The translations under genes were made by a program, and so were the position numbers. DNA of 25,881 nucleotides from JBGLNJ01 sp964353405 (GTDB lineage Bacteria; Chloroflexota; Anaerolineae; Fen-1058), in contig CAYGWJ010000364.1 in the NCBI GenBank assembly GCA_964353405.1, positions 1 through 25,881 of the forward strand, in the 5' to 3' direction. The notes below the pieces were generated by a model. That model was not told the DNA's origin and did not search any database. It worked only from the letters and a program-made list of their open reading frames with translations. Shown piece by piece: positions 7,217 to 14,578 of the stretch. Each line of letters begins with the position of its first letter. Position 1 is the first letter of the stretch.

Positions 7217-10200
7217 GGCCCAGTCTCCTCCAGCGCATATACCACGGCCTGTTCCAACGTCATCGCCTGGCCTTTAGCCCACGCGGCTTGAAAGGTTGCT
7301 TCATCCAGTTGCGCCCGCGCGGCCTCCACCATGCGGTCGTATTCCATACGCTCCGGGGCATCCATCACAAGGCCGAGGGCACGCAAAGATGATTCAACCG
7401 CCCCAAGCAAGCGGGCGGCTGCTTGGGGCTGGCCGGTTGCTCCCACCAGCCCGGCGCAGCCTGTCACACACGGCAAAATGCCCGCGGCCAGTCCACCCTG
7501 ACGGTTCAGCGCCAGGCTCTCTTGGAACAGTGCCCGCGCTCGCGCATAATCACGCTCGTGCAGCGCCACATAACCCAGGTCGCACAACACCTCGGGCTGC
7601 CGGTAGGTGCCCAGCATCTCCCGGTCAAGGTGCAGCGCCTCGGTATACAATGCGCCGGCTCTCGCATAGTCGCCCTCGAGGCGCGCCAGCTCGCCCAGTG
7701 CGCACAGCGCCCCCTCAGTTGCAAACGTGTCACGTTGATTGCGCGCCAATGACAGGCTTTGCTCGAGCAGCGCGCGCGCCGAGGCGTAATCGCCCGCCCG
7801 GTAGGCCATTTTGCCTAACGCCGAGGTCGCCGAGCGGATGCCCCGCTTGTCCCCCAGGCTCCGATAGATGGACAGCGCTCGCTCGAACAGCGCGCGCGCC
7901 GATGCGGCGTCGCCGGTACTCCAGGCCAGTCCGGCCAGTGCGCCGGTCGCATGACCAACACCCCAGGTATCGTCCATCGCTCGATAGAGCGCGAGGCATT
8001 CTTCATAGCAGGCGCGACCTTCGGACACCTTGCCGATCTCGGCATACACACTGCCCAGATTGTGCAGCGTAAAGGCCAGGGCCGGTTGATCGCCGGACGC
8101 TCTGGCCGTCGCCAGCGCCGCCTCCAAAAGTGGGCGAGCCACTTCATCGTCGCCGGTCCCACTCGCCAGGATGCCCGCCATGCGCAGCGCCTGGGCGCGC
8201 TGCCTGTTTGCGCCCCACGCCTCCGCGAACGGCAAGAGCCTGTTCGCCCAGGCCCGCCCCTCCTGCAATCTGCCCCGGAGGACCCAGAACCACTCGATGG
8301 CAAGCGCCAGCCGCAGTGCCAGATCAGCATCACACGCGAGAGCATGTTCCCACGCAGCGCGCACATTATCAAACTCGCTCTCCAGGCGGTCCAACCAGGC
8401 CGTCTCGCCACTTTGAATATACGGCGCTCCCGCCTCGGCGAAGCTGAGAAAATAGTCAAGGTGACGATCTCGCATTACCTGCAACTCGCCCGATTCGCCC
8501 AGCTTTTCCAGAGCATACTCGCGAATCGTCTCGAGCATCGCAAAGCACGGCTCACCCTGTGCGTCGGATTGCTTGAGCAGGCTATTGTCCATGAGCACGC
8601 CGAGGCCATCCAGCACATCCATCGGCAAATCATTTTCGGCGTTGCACACCGCCTGCGCCGCCTCCAACGTCCAGCCGCTCACAAATACCGCCAGCCGCGC
8701 AAACAACTTGCGCGCATCGGCGTCGAGCAGGTCATAACTCCACGCAACCGTGTTGCGCAACGTCTGCTGGCGGGGAGCCAGGTCGCGCGCGCCGCCGGTC
8801 AACACCTTGAGCCGGCGGTCCAATTGCGCCAACAGCCTGGGGGGCGACAGCAACTGGGCACGCGCCGCTGCGAGCTCAATCGCCAGCGGCAAACCATCCA
8901 GCTTGTGGCAGATTTCGGCTACCACCGGGGCGTTCTCATCCGTGATGGCAAAATCCGCCTTCACGGCCTGCGCCCGCTCGACGAACAACTGCACCGCTTC
9001 GACCTGCGCCAGGTGCTCAGGCGGAGGCAGATGCTTGAGGTCGGGCAGCGCCATCGGCGGAACCGGCATTTCGTGCTCACCGTAGATGCGCAGCGGCCGG
9101 CGGCTGGTGACAAGAACCTTGAGGCGCGGCGCGGCGGACAGCAAATCGGCGACGACGGGCGCGGCGTCCGTCACCTGCTCAAAACCGTCGAGCATTAGCA
9201 GCAGATGCTTGTCGCGGAAATAGTCCTTTAGCCTTTCGAGCACCGGCCGGTCGCCACTCGCGCGCACTTGGACCGCCGAGGCAATCGTGGCGGGGACGAG
9301 GTCAGGCGCGCCGACGGGCGCGAGCGCAACAAAAAACACGCCGCTCGTAAACTGGTCGAGCAGGCTGGCAGCAGCTTGCAGGCCAAGGCGGGTCTTGCCC
9401 GTGCCGCCAGGGCCGGTGAGAGTGAGCAGGCGCGTCTGCGGTCGAAGCAATGCCTGGCGCACCGCGTCCACTTGTTTTTCGCGCCCGATAAAGGGTGTGG
9501 CTTGCGCGGGCAGGTTATTTGAGGTTTTCAGCGGCGGGGGCGTGGCTGGCTCGGCCTGCCCCCCTAGCGCCAGCGCCGCCTCGCGCGCCGAAGCGAATCG
9601 GTCATCGGGATTTTTGGCAAGCAGCCTGAGGATAACGGCTTCGAGCGCCAGCGGAATATCGTTGCGATGCTGGCTGGGCGGCGTGACCGGCGCGTACAGG
9701 TGCTGTGAGATGATGGTCATCGGATCGCTGGCCGTAAAGGGCAGACGACCCGCCGCCAATTCATACAGTACCACGCCGAGCGAATACAGGTCGGCGCGCA
9801 CGTCCGCCCCCTGACCCAGCGCTTGCTCTGGCGCAAGATAGAACACCGTGCCTACCAACGCGCCTTCCTGGGTCAGACGAGTCGCCGTGTGAGAGTGGGC
9901 CAGGCCAAAGTCCATCAGCTTGACGCGCAGGCTGGCATCCGGCGCGGGCGTGTCCGCGAGCAGGATGTTTTCCGGCTTGATGTCACGGTGCACAATGCTG
10001 TTCGCATGGGCGTGTTCGAGCGCCGCGCAGAGCTGGCGGCCCAGGTCAATCACTTGCGGGATCGTCAACATTCCCGTGTCGCGCAAGCTCCGCCCGCTGA
10101 CAAGTTCCATCACGATGAACGGCACGCCATCCGACTCGCCCGCATCATAGACCGTGACGATGTTGGGATGATTGAGCTTGGCGGCGGCTTGCGCCTCGTG

Positions 10201-10365
10201 CAAGAGGCGCGCGCGGCCTTGCGTGCCCAGGCCGGTGTTGCTCAACACCTTGATCGCCACGTCGCGCTCAAGCAGCGTATCGTGAGCGCGATAGACCGCG
10301 CCCATCCCGCCGCGTCCCAGTTCGGCGTCGAGGCGATAGCGGTTGAGTAGAACCGTTCCGATCAC
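7213..10365 (-). CDS. Ser/Thr kinase - NB-ARC ATPase - TPR protein (kinase 2)
   Basis: The start is set at the GTG at 10365, which overlaps the upstream stop (GTGA). Starts up to 10659 would only add ~98 residues that shadow the end of the previous gene. The product has 1050 residues. The kinase (1-~265) has G-R-G-G-M-G (17-22), V-A-I-K (Lys39), H-R-D-I-K-P-E-N, D-F-G and A-P-E-Q, all intact, so an active PASTA-less PknB-type kinase is expected. A STAND/NB-ARC ATPase follows (G-P-G-G-T-G-K-T, Lys324; Walker B L-L-L-M-L-D-G-F-E). The C-terminal half holds about seven 40-residue TPR-like units and ends A-M-T-L-E-Q-A. No transmembrane segment or DNA-binding domain was seen, so it is probably a cytoplasmic signal integrator. 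It is closest in architecture to the broken third gene. Confidence 0.92.
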   Translation of the reverse strand: MIGTVLLNRYRLDAELGRGGMGAVYRAHDTLLERDVAIKVLSNTGLGTQGRARLLHEAQAAAKLNHPNIVTVYDAGESDGVPFIVMELVSGRSLRDTGMLTIPQVIDLGRQLCAALEHAHANSIVHRDIKPENILLADTPAPDASLRVKLMDFGLAHSHTATRLTQEGALVGTVFYLAPEQALGQGADVRADLYSLGVVLYELAAGRLPFTASDPMTIISQHLYAPVTPPSQHRNDIPLALEAVILRLLAKNPDDRFASAREAALALGGQAEPATPPPLKTSNNLPAQATPFIGREKQVDAVRQALLRPQTRLLTLTGPGGTGKTRLGLQAAASLLDQFTSGVFFVALAPVGAPDLVPATIASAVQVRASGDRPVLERLKDYFRDKHLLLMLDGFEQVTDAAPVVADLLSAAPRLKVLVTSRRPLRIYGEHEMPVPPMALPDLKHLPPPEHLAQVEAVQLFVERAQAVKADFAITDENAPVVAEICHKLDGLPLAIELAAARAQLLSPPRLLAQLDRRLKVLTGGARDLAPRQQTLRNTVAWSYDLLDADARKLFARLAVFVSGWTLEAAQAVCNAENDLPMDVLDGLGVLMDNSLLKQSDAQGEPCFAMLETIREYALEKLGESGELQVMRDRHLDYFLSFAEAGAPYIQSGETAWLDRLESEFDNVRAAWEHALACDADLALRLALAIEWFWVLRGRLQEGRAWANRLLPFAEAWGANRQRAQALRMAGILASGTGDDEVARPLLEAALATARASGDQPALAFTLHNLGSVYAEIGKVSEGRACYEECLALYRAMDDTWGVGHATGALAGLAWSTGDAASARALFERALSIYRSLGDKRGIRSATSALGKMAYRAGDYASARALLEQSLSLARNQRDTFATEGALCALGELARLEGDYARAGALYTEALHLDREMLGTYRQPEVLCDLGYVALHERDYARARALFQESLALNRQGGLAAGILPCVTGCAGLVGATGQPQAAARLLGAVESSLRALGLVMDAPERMEYDRMVEAARAQLDEATFQAAWAKGQAMTLEQAVVYALEETGP

Positions 10366-13300
10366 GCCGCCAGCCCTCGCCGCATGGTTTCCATCACAAT
10401 CTCTTGATTCTCTCGCACGTTGCCCAGCCAGCTCCGCCGCAGCGTGGCGTCTAGGGTCTTGCCCGCGACGAGCATCACGCGGTCGTGGGCGCGGCGCAGA
10501 CATTCGTCGGCTTCGGCCTCGCGGCCCAGCGCCCGCAACACCCGTGAACGAGTCCAGAGCAGTTGCTCGACTGCAAACAGCGTCGGGTTGGCGTCCATCA
10601 GCCGCACCATCTCTGTCAAAGGTTTCAGAGCTTCGCCTGGCTCGCCCAGTGCCAGCCACAGCCGCGCCGCAAGGTCGAGCGTCTCAGCCAGATTATGGTC
10701 TTCATTCAGGCCGGCCAACAGCGCAATCGCCTGTTGTGCGCGCGCCAATCCATCGCGCAAGGCCTCCACTCGCCCACCTTCCAGCCAGGCCGTATAGGCC
10801 ATCGTCTTGAGCGGCCAGACGGAATACAGCGGAACGCCCGTCTGCCCTGCCTGGTCAAGTGCAGCCATCAGCGCCTGCCGCGACGGATCAAACTGCCCCA
10901 GCGCCGCTTGCCAGCGTCCGAGCAACGCCAGGCCGCTGATCTCCATCAACGGCCCGCAAAATTTCCTGACGCACGGCGCGACGGCCTGCGCCAGATCGAG
11001 CGCGCGCGCAAACTGACCCAGAGCAGCCAGCAGCCAGGCTTGGTCAAATTGAATGTTTGCGGCCACGAACTCGTCGCCTGCCAGGCGCGCCATAGTCAAG
11101 TGCTCTTCCAGAAACATCAGCCCGGCTTCGTACTCGCCCTGTGGGACCAGGATATGCGACATCAAGTTTTCGAGCACATACGCGATCCCCTGGCTGGATC
11201 CGACCGCCTCGGCTATTTCAAGCGCGCGGCGAAAAGATGCTTCAGCCTCTGCCGGCCGGCCCAACACAGCGTAAATGGTGCCCAGGTTGTCGCACGCGTG
11301 CATCTCTTCGAAACGGTCACCCAGAGCACAATGTAGAGCCAACGCCGCCTCGGTGGCGGCCAGCTCGTCGGCGCGGCGTTTCTGATCGCCATATACGATG
11401 CCCAGCCGCCGCAGACTGATTGCTTCCTGCCGCTTGTCGCCTACGGCGCGGCTCAAGGCAACGGCTTGTTCTGCAGACTGCTGCGCGCCCGGCAGATCGC
11501 CGCCCAGTCGCAGCGTCAGAGATAATATGTGCAGGCAAATAGCCGCCTCGCCAGGCTGATCGCCCTCCCGAAAGAGCGCTGCAGCGGTCTCGAGTTCACG
11601 CCGGCTGGCCGCATAGTCCGTTCTCTCGCAATCCACCCAACCCAGGCGGCGCAGCGCGTGCGCTTCGCTCATACGGTCGCCCATCGCCCGCGCGATCCCG
11701 GCGGCGCGTTCGGCCGGTTCGCGCGCATAAACGCGCTCCGTCACCAGGTAAAAATCGGCCAGGGCAATCAGCGCATCAAAGCGGCGGGCATCATCCTGCC
11801 GCCTCTCAGCCAGGGCGAGCATGGCGTCCACATCGGCGCGTTGAAGGTCGCGCCGGGCGACCACGTCGTACACCTTGGCGCGCGCGGCCAGCAAATCAAA
11901 GCGATCGGGATGGTCGTCCGGCGTCAAGGCCAGCGCCTCGGCGTAAAAACGAAGAGCGTCTTCGTTGGCGTACACCTTGCGCGCTCGATCGGCTGCGCGA
12001 ATGTAATAGGCCCTCGCACGCTCTTCATCCCCAGCCTCGCTATAGTGATAGGCCAGCGCCTCCAGGTCATCCGGGCGGAGCAACTCGATGGCGGCGGCGA
12101 CGCGGCGATGCAGACGATGGCGGCGCAGACCGCTCATGCTCTCACGCAAAGTCGTCGGGATGATCGAGTGGGCAAAGGCAAGCACCTCGCGGCCCTTGCC
12201 TTGCACTTCGCCGATCAACTGCGCGCGCTCGGCCACCTCCAGCGCGGCGACAAGCGTCTCTTCGTCTTGGTCGCTCGCCTTTTGTAGCGTCTCGAAATCA
12301 AACTCGCGCCCCAGGATGGCCGCCAGCCCAAGCGCGTCCTGGGCCGCAGCGGGCAGCTTGCCAACACGCGCCTGGACGGCCACGCGGACGCTCTGCGGCA
12401 CGCGCATCTCGGCCATGCTCAGCCCGCGCCAGCGTCCGCCTTCGTGATAGAGCTTGCCTTCCTCGATCAACGCCTTGCACACCTCTTCGATAAAGAACGG
12501 GTTGCCTTCCGTCTCGTGATAGATGCTGTCGAGGAATTCAGGCGCGATGTCTTGAGCCAACATCGCTGCCAGCAGGTCGCGCGTCTCGTCTTTGCTCAGG
12601 CGCGCCAGCTTGATGCGCACAGCTAGCCGCTCGCGAGTAAGGTCGAGCAGCACCTGGTGGAACGGGCGCGCTTCATCCAATTCGGTTTCGCGATAAGTCA
12701 AGAGCAGCATCACGCGCCGCTGGCGCAGCCGGCGAGCAAGATGCCGTAGCAAAGCCAGTGTGCCACTATCGGCCCAGTGAGCATCGTCCACGATGAGCAG
12801 CAGCGGGGTGCGCACGGCCAGTGTCTGGCAAAGCTCGACGACGCTGTCGAACAGCCGCTCCTGCTCGGACGGCGGGTCGAGCCTGGGAGCGGGCGGGACA
12901 TCCGGATAGGCGTGGCGCAAATCGGGCGCGAGTATCAACAGATCAGGTAGACCTGATAGGTCTCGCAGACCTGCCAGCTCGACGGCTCGAATCATTTGGG
13001 CTATCGGCGCGTAGGGCGCGCCGCCTTCGGCATAACATTCGCCCAGCAACACCTTGCCGCCCGAGACTGTAGCGCGCGTGGCGATTTCGCGCCCCAGACG
13101 TGTTTTGCCAACGCCGGGCTCGCCGCTGATAAGCAACACCTGCTCCTGGCCGGCCGCCGCGCGCTTCCAATAGGCACTGGCCTCGGCCATCTCGCGCTCG
13201 CGACCGACCAGCCGCCCGCGCACGATGCGCTCCAATAGCGGCAGTTCGGTCGCCACTGTGACCTGCGCCTGGGCCAAATCAAGTTGCTCTAGTGCCTGCA

Positions 13301-14075
13301 AGACCTCATGGGCAGACGCAGGGCGATCCTCTGGCTGCTTGCTCAGCAAGCGGACAATCAGCGCATCCAGCGCCGGTGGTATCTGCTCATTGTGCGCGCG
13401 CGGCGGCACGACCGGCGCGTGCAGATGCTGCGAGATGACGGCCAGCGGGTCGTCGGCGGTGAATGGCAAACGCCCCGCCGTCAACTCGTACAGCATCACG
13501 CCGAGTGAATAGAGATCGGCGCGACCGTCAATGTCTTGTCCCAACGCCTGCTCCGGCGCGAGGTAGAACACCGTACCGACGAGGGCGCCTTCGCCCGTGA
13601 GACGAGATGCCACCGAACGCGCCAGGCCAAAAGCCATGAGCTTGATATTGCCATCGGGCAGGACGACGACGTTCTCCGGCTTGAGGTCACGGTGGATGAT
13701 GCCGCGTGTATGCGCATGGTCGAGCGCTGAGCACAACTGTTTGGCAATCAATACAATTTCGCCGAGGGCGCGCGGCGGCGCAGCGTAAAGTGATTGGCCG
13801 CCGACCCATTCCATGACGATGAAGGGCACGCCATCGGCTTCAGCGGCTCCGGCGACATCATAGATTGCGATGATGTTCGGATGATTGAGCTTGGCAACGG
13901 CTTGAGCTTCGCGCAAGAGGCGCGCGCGGCCCTCCGCGCCGAGGCCAGAATCGCTCAAGACCTTGACCGCCACATCGCGGTCAAGGAGTGTGTCGTGAGC
14001 GCGGTAAACCACGCCCATGCCGCCTCGACCCAGCTCGGAGTCAAGGCGATAACGGTTGCCCAAAAGGTTGACCAT
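10362..14075 (-). CDS. Ser/Thr (pseudo)kinase - AAA_16 ATPase - TPR protein (kinase 1)
   Basis: The ATG at 14075 is chosen because AGGGAG precedes it and the kinase N-lobe starts directly after it (N-R-Y-R-L-D-S-E-L-G). The frame extends to 14321 but with no family resemblance. The product has 1237 residues. The kinase has G-R-G-G-M-G (16-21), Lys38 and H-R-D (128-130), but the D-F-G motif reads A-F-G: Ala148 is encoded by GCT where both paralogs have an Asp codon. That Asp binds the Mg-ATP complex, so catalysis is expected to be weak or absent. The ATPase is of the AAA_16/MalT-PknK kind (G-E-P-G-V-G-K-T, Lys324; Walker B ending in Asp430-Asp431-A-H-W-A-D), different from the NB-ARC module of the other two. 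TPR-like repeats fill the C-terminal half. The stop overlaps the next start. Confidence 0.92.
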   Translation of the reverse strand: MVNLLGNRYRLDSELGRGGMGVVYRAHDTLLDRDVAVKVLSDSGLGAEGRARLLREAQAVAKLNHPNIIAIYDVAGAAEADGVPFIVMEWVGGQSLYAAPPRALGEIVLIAKQLCSALDHAHTRGIIHRDLKPENVVVLPDGNIKLMAFGLARSVASRLTGEGALVGTVFYLAPEQALGQDIDGRADLYSLGVMLYELTAGRLPFTADDPLAVISQHLHAPVVPPRAHNEQIPPALDALIVRLLSKQPEDRPASAHEVLQALEQLDLAQAQVTVATELPLLERIVRGRLVGREREMAEASAYWKRAAAGQEQVLLISGEPGVGKTRLGREIATRATVSGGKVLLGECYAEGGAPYAPIAQMIRAVELAGLRDLSGLPDLLILAPDLRHAYPDVPPAPRLDPPSEQERLFDSVVELCQTLAVRTPLLLIVDDAHWADSGTLALLRHLARRLRQRRVMLLLTYRETELDEARPFHQVLLDLTRERLAVRIKLARLSKDETRDLLAAMLAQDIAPEFLDSIYHETEGNPFFIEEVCKALIEEGKLYHEGGRWRGLSMAEMRVPQSVRVAVQARVGKLPAAAQDALGLAAILGREFDFETLQKASDQDEETLVAALEVAERAQLIGEVQGKGREVLAFAHSIIPTTLRESMSGLRRHRLHRRVAAAIELLRPDDLEALAYHYSEAGDEERARAYYIRAADRARKVYANEDALRFYAEALALTPDDHPDRFDLLAARAKVYDVVARRDLQRADVDAMLALAERRQDDARRFDALIALADFYLVTERVYAREPAERAAGIARAMGDRMSEAHALRRLGWVDCERTDYAASRRELETAAALFREGDQPGEAAICLHILSLTLRLGGDLPGAQQSAEQAVALSRAVGDKRQEAISLRRLGIVYGDQKRRADELAATEAALALHCALGDRFEEMHACDNLGTIYAVLGRPAEAEASFRRALEIAEAVGSSQGIAYVLENLMSHILVPQGEYEAGLMFLEEHLTMARLAGDEFVAANIQFDQAWLLAALGQFARALDLAQAVAPCVRKFCGPLMEISGLALLGRWQAALGQFDPSRQALMAALDQAGQTGVPLYSVWPLKTMAYTAWLEGGRVEALRDGLARAQQAIALLAGLNEDHNLAETLDLAARLWLALGEPGEALKPLTEMVRLMDANPTLFAVEQLLWTRSRVLRALGREAEADECLRRAHDRVMLVAGKTLDATLRRSWLGNVRENQEIVMETMRRGLAA
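12942..12972. repeat. palindromic repeat lying in frame within kinase gene 1
   Basis: ATCAGGT-AG-ACCTGAT (12942-12957) is an inverted repeat with 7-base arms and a 2-base loop. It runs into AGGTCT-CGC-AGACCT (12958-12972), so several alternative hairpins can form. On the coding strand it encodes the stretch around L-R-D-L-S-G-L-P-D-L between the Walker A and B regions of the ATPase, where relatives are usually less Leu/Gly/Asp regular. It may be an intragenic copy of a dispersed short repeat. Confidence 0.5.
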
Positions 14076-14142
14076 GTCTCCCTGCCCACGGACGAGTGTC
14101 AGTTCACTCTGCAACCCCACCGGGGTCGTGAGATTCAAGTTG

Positions 14143-14328
14143 TCAACACCCCAGCTCGTCAGCGTGCCCGCAGCAGGTAGAACCGGTGACGGCCTTGATC
14201 CACAGGTTCTTGACCAGCTTGGATACTTTGACGCGAAACGGCAAGGGCTGATTCCAGTTGGTGATGTTGTTACGCAATCCTTGACGGAGCCCCGGCGACC
14301 TGGGTTTCCGGTGATGATCACGGCTCAT
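14143..14328 (-). CDS. 61-residue Cys-rich small protein (CCG-x4-GC end)
   Basis: The ATG at 14328 has GGGAG about eight bases upstream on the minus strand, and the frame ends 67 bases before kinase 1. The product begins with a basic stretch (R-D-H-H-R-K-P-R), has a middle reading F-R-V-K-V-S-K-L-V-K-N-L-W, and ends T-C-C-G-H-A-D-E-L-G-C. I recall short Chloroflexota proteins with a basic/aromatic body and a final C-C-G-N-Y-G-x-P-G-C box. This one looks like a diverged member, with E-L in place of the usual x-P before the last G-C. The three cysteines suggest metal binding or modification. It is the first gene after the operon promoter and so probably co-transcribed with the kinases. Function unknown; the alternative is a chance frame, argued against by the ribosome site and motif. 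Confidence 0.6.
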   Translation of the reverse strand: MSRDHHRKPRSPGLRQGLRNNITNWNQPLPFRVKVSKLVKNLWIKAVTGSTCCGHADELGC

Positions 14329-14440
14329 GCTTGACTCCCGTTTTGCAGGAACGTGATGGGCCAAACTGCAAAGAATGAGACTGCTAAAAGACATGCGGCC
14401 TAGAGTGGGCCGGGTGAGGTGGCAGTCCCTGGCTGGCAAA

Positions 14441-14469
14441 ATTGTACCCGATGACCGGCTGTTTGTAAA
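14441..14469 (-). promoter_or_regulatory. sigma70-like promoter of the kinase operon
   Basis: On the minus strand TTTACA (14469-14464) and TACAAT (14446-14441) are 17 bases apart. Transcription would start near 14434, leaving a leader of about 105 bases before the small Cys-rich gene. The promoter is back to back with the one for the plus-strand hydrolase. Confidence 0.6.
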
Positions 14470-14482
14470 GCGCGTATGTCTC

Positions 14483-14511
14483 TTGACGCTCGAGCGCCTT
14501 ATGGGTATACT
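14483..14511 (+). promoter_or_regulatory. sigma70-like promoter of the PGAP1-like hydrolase gene
   Basis: TTGACG (14483-14488) and TATACT (14506-14511) are separated by 17 bases, close to consensus. The predicted transcript starts around 14518 and reaches the ATG at 14579, which has GAGGG just upstream. Only 13 bases separate its -35 box from the -35 box of the divergent kinase promoter, so a shared regulator or competition is possible. Confidence 0.65.
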
Positions 14512-14578
14512 GGTTTCTACCGCTTTTGCCAAGGAAACGGATTGCCACATCCAATGACAAACAAATTGTGAGGGCTGT

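Noticed and set aside
7951..9198. Long plus-strand frame (415 codons) antisense to kinase 2
   Set aside because: It is Arg/Gln/His-rich without a domain and mirrors the kinase/TPR codons; typical antisense frame of GC-rich DNA.
10366..10659. N-terminal extension of kinase 2
   Set aside because: It would overlap the end of kinase 1 by almost 300 bases and shows only Arg/Ala-rich shadow sequence; the GTG at 10365 begins the kinase fold.
3676..14075. Kinase-STAND-TPR triplet as an antiphage defence (Avs-like) system
   Set aside because: STAND and TPR parts are shared with Avs proteins, but no nuclease, protease or other killing effector and no defence neighbours were seen; regulatory use is the simpler reading.
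14076..14321. N-terminal extension of kinase 1
   Set aside because: It overlaps the small Cys-rich gene in another frame, has no kinase resemblance, and a ribosome site precedes 14075.
14375..14557. 60-codon plus-strand frame upstream of the hydrolase
   Set aside because: It covers both predicted promoters and lacks a ribosome site.
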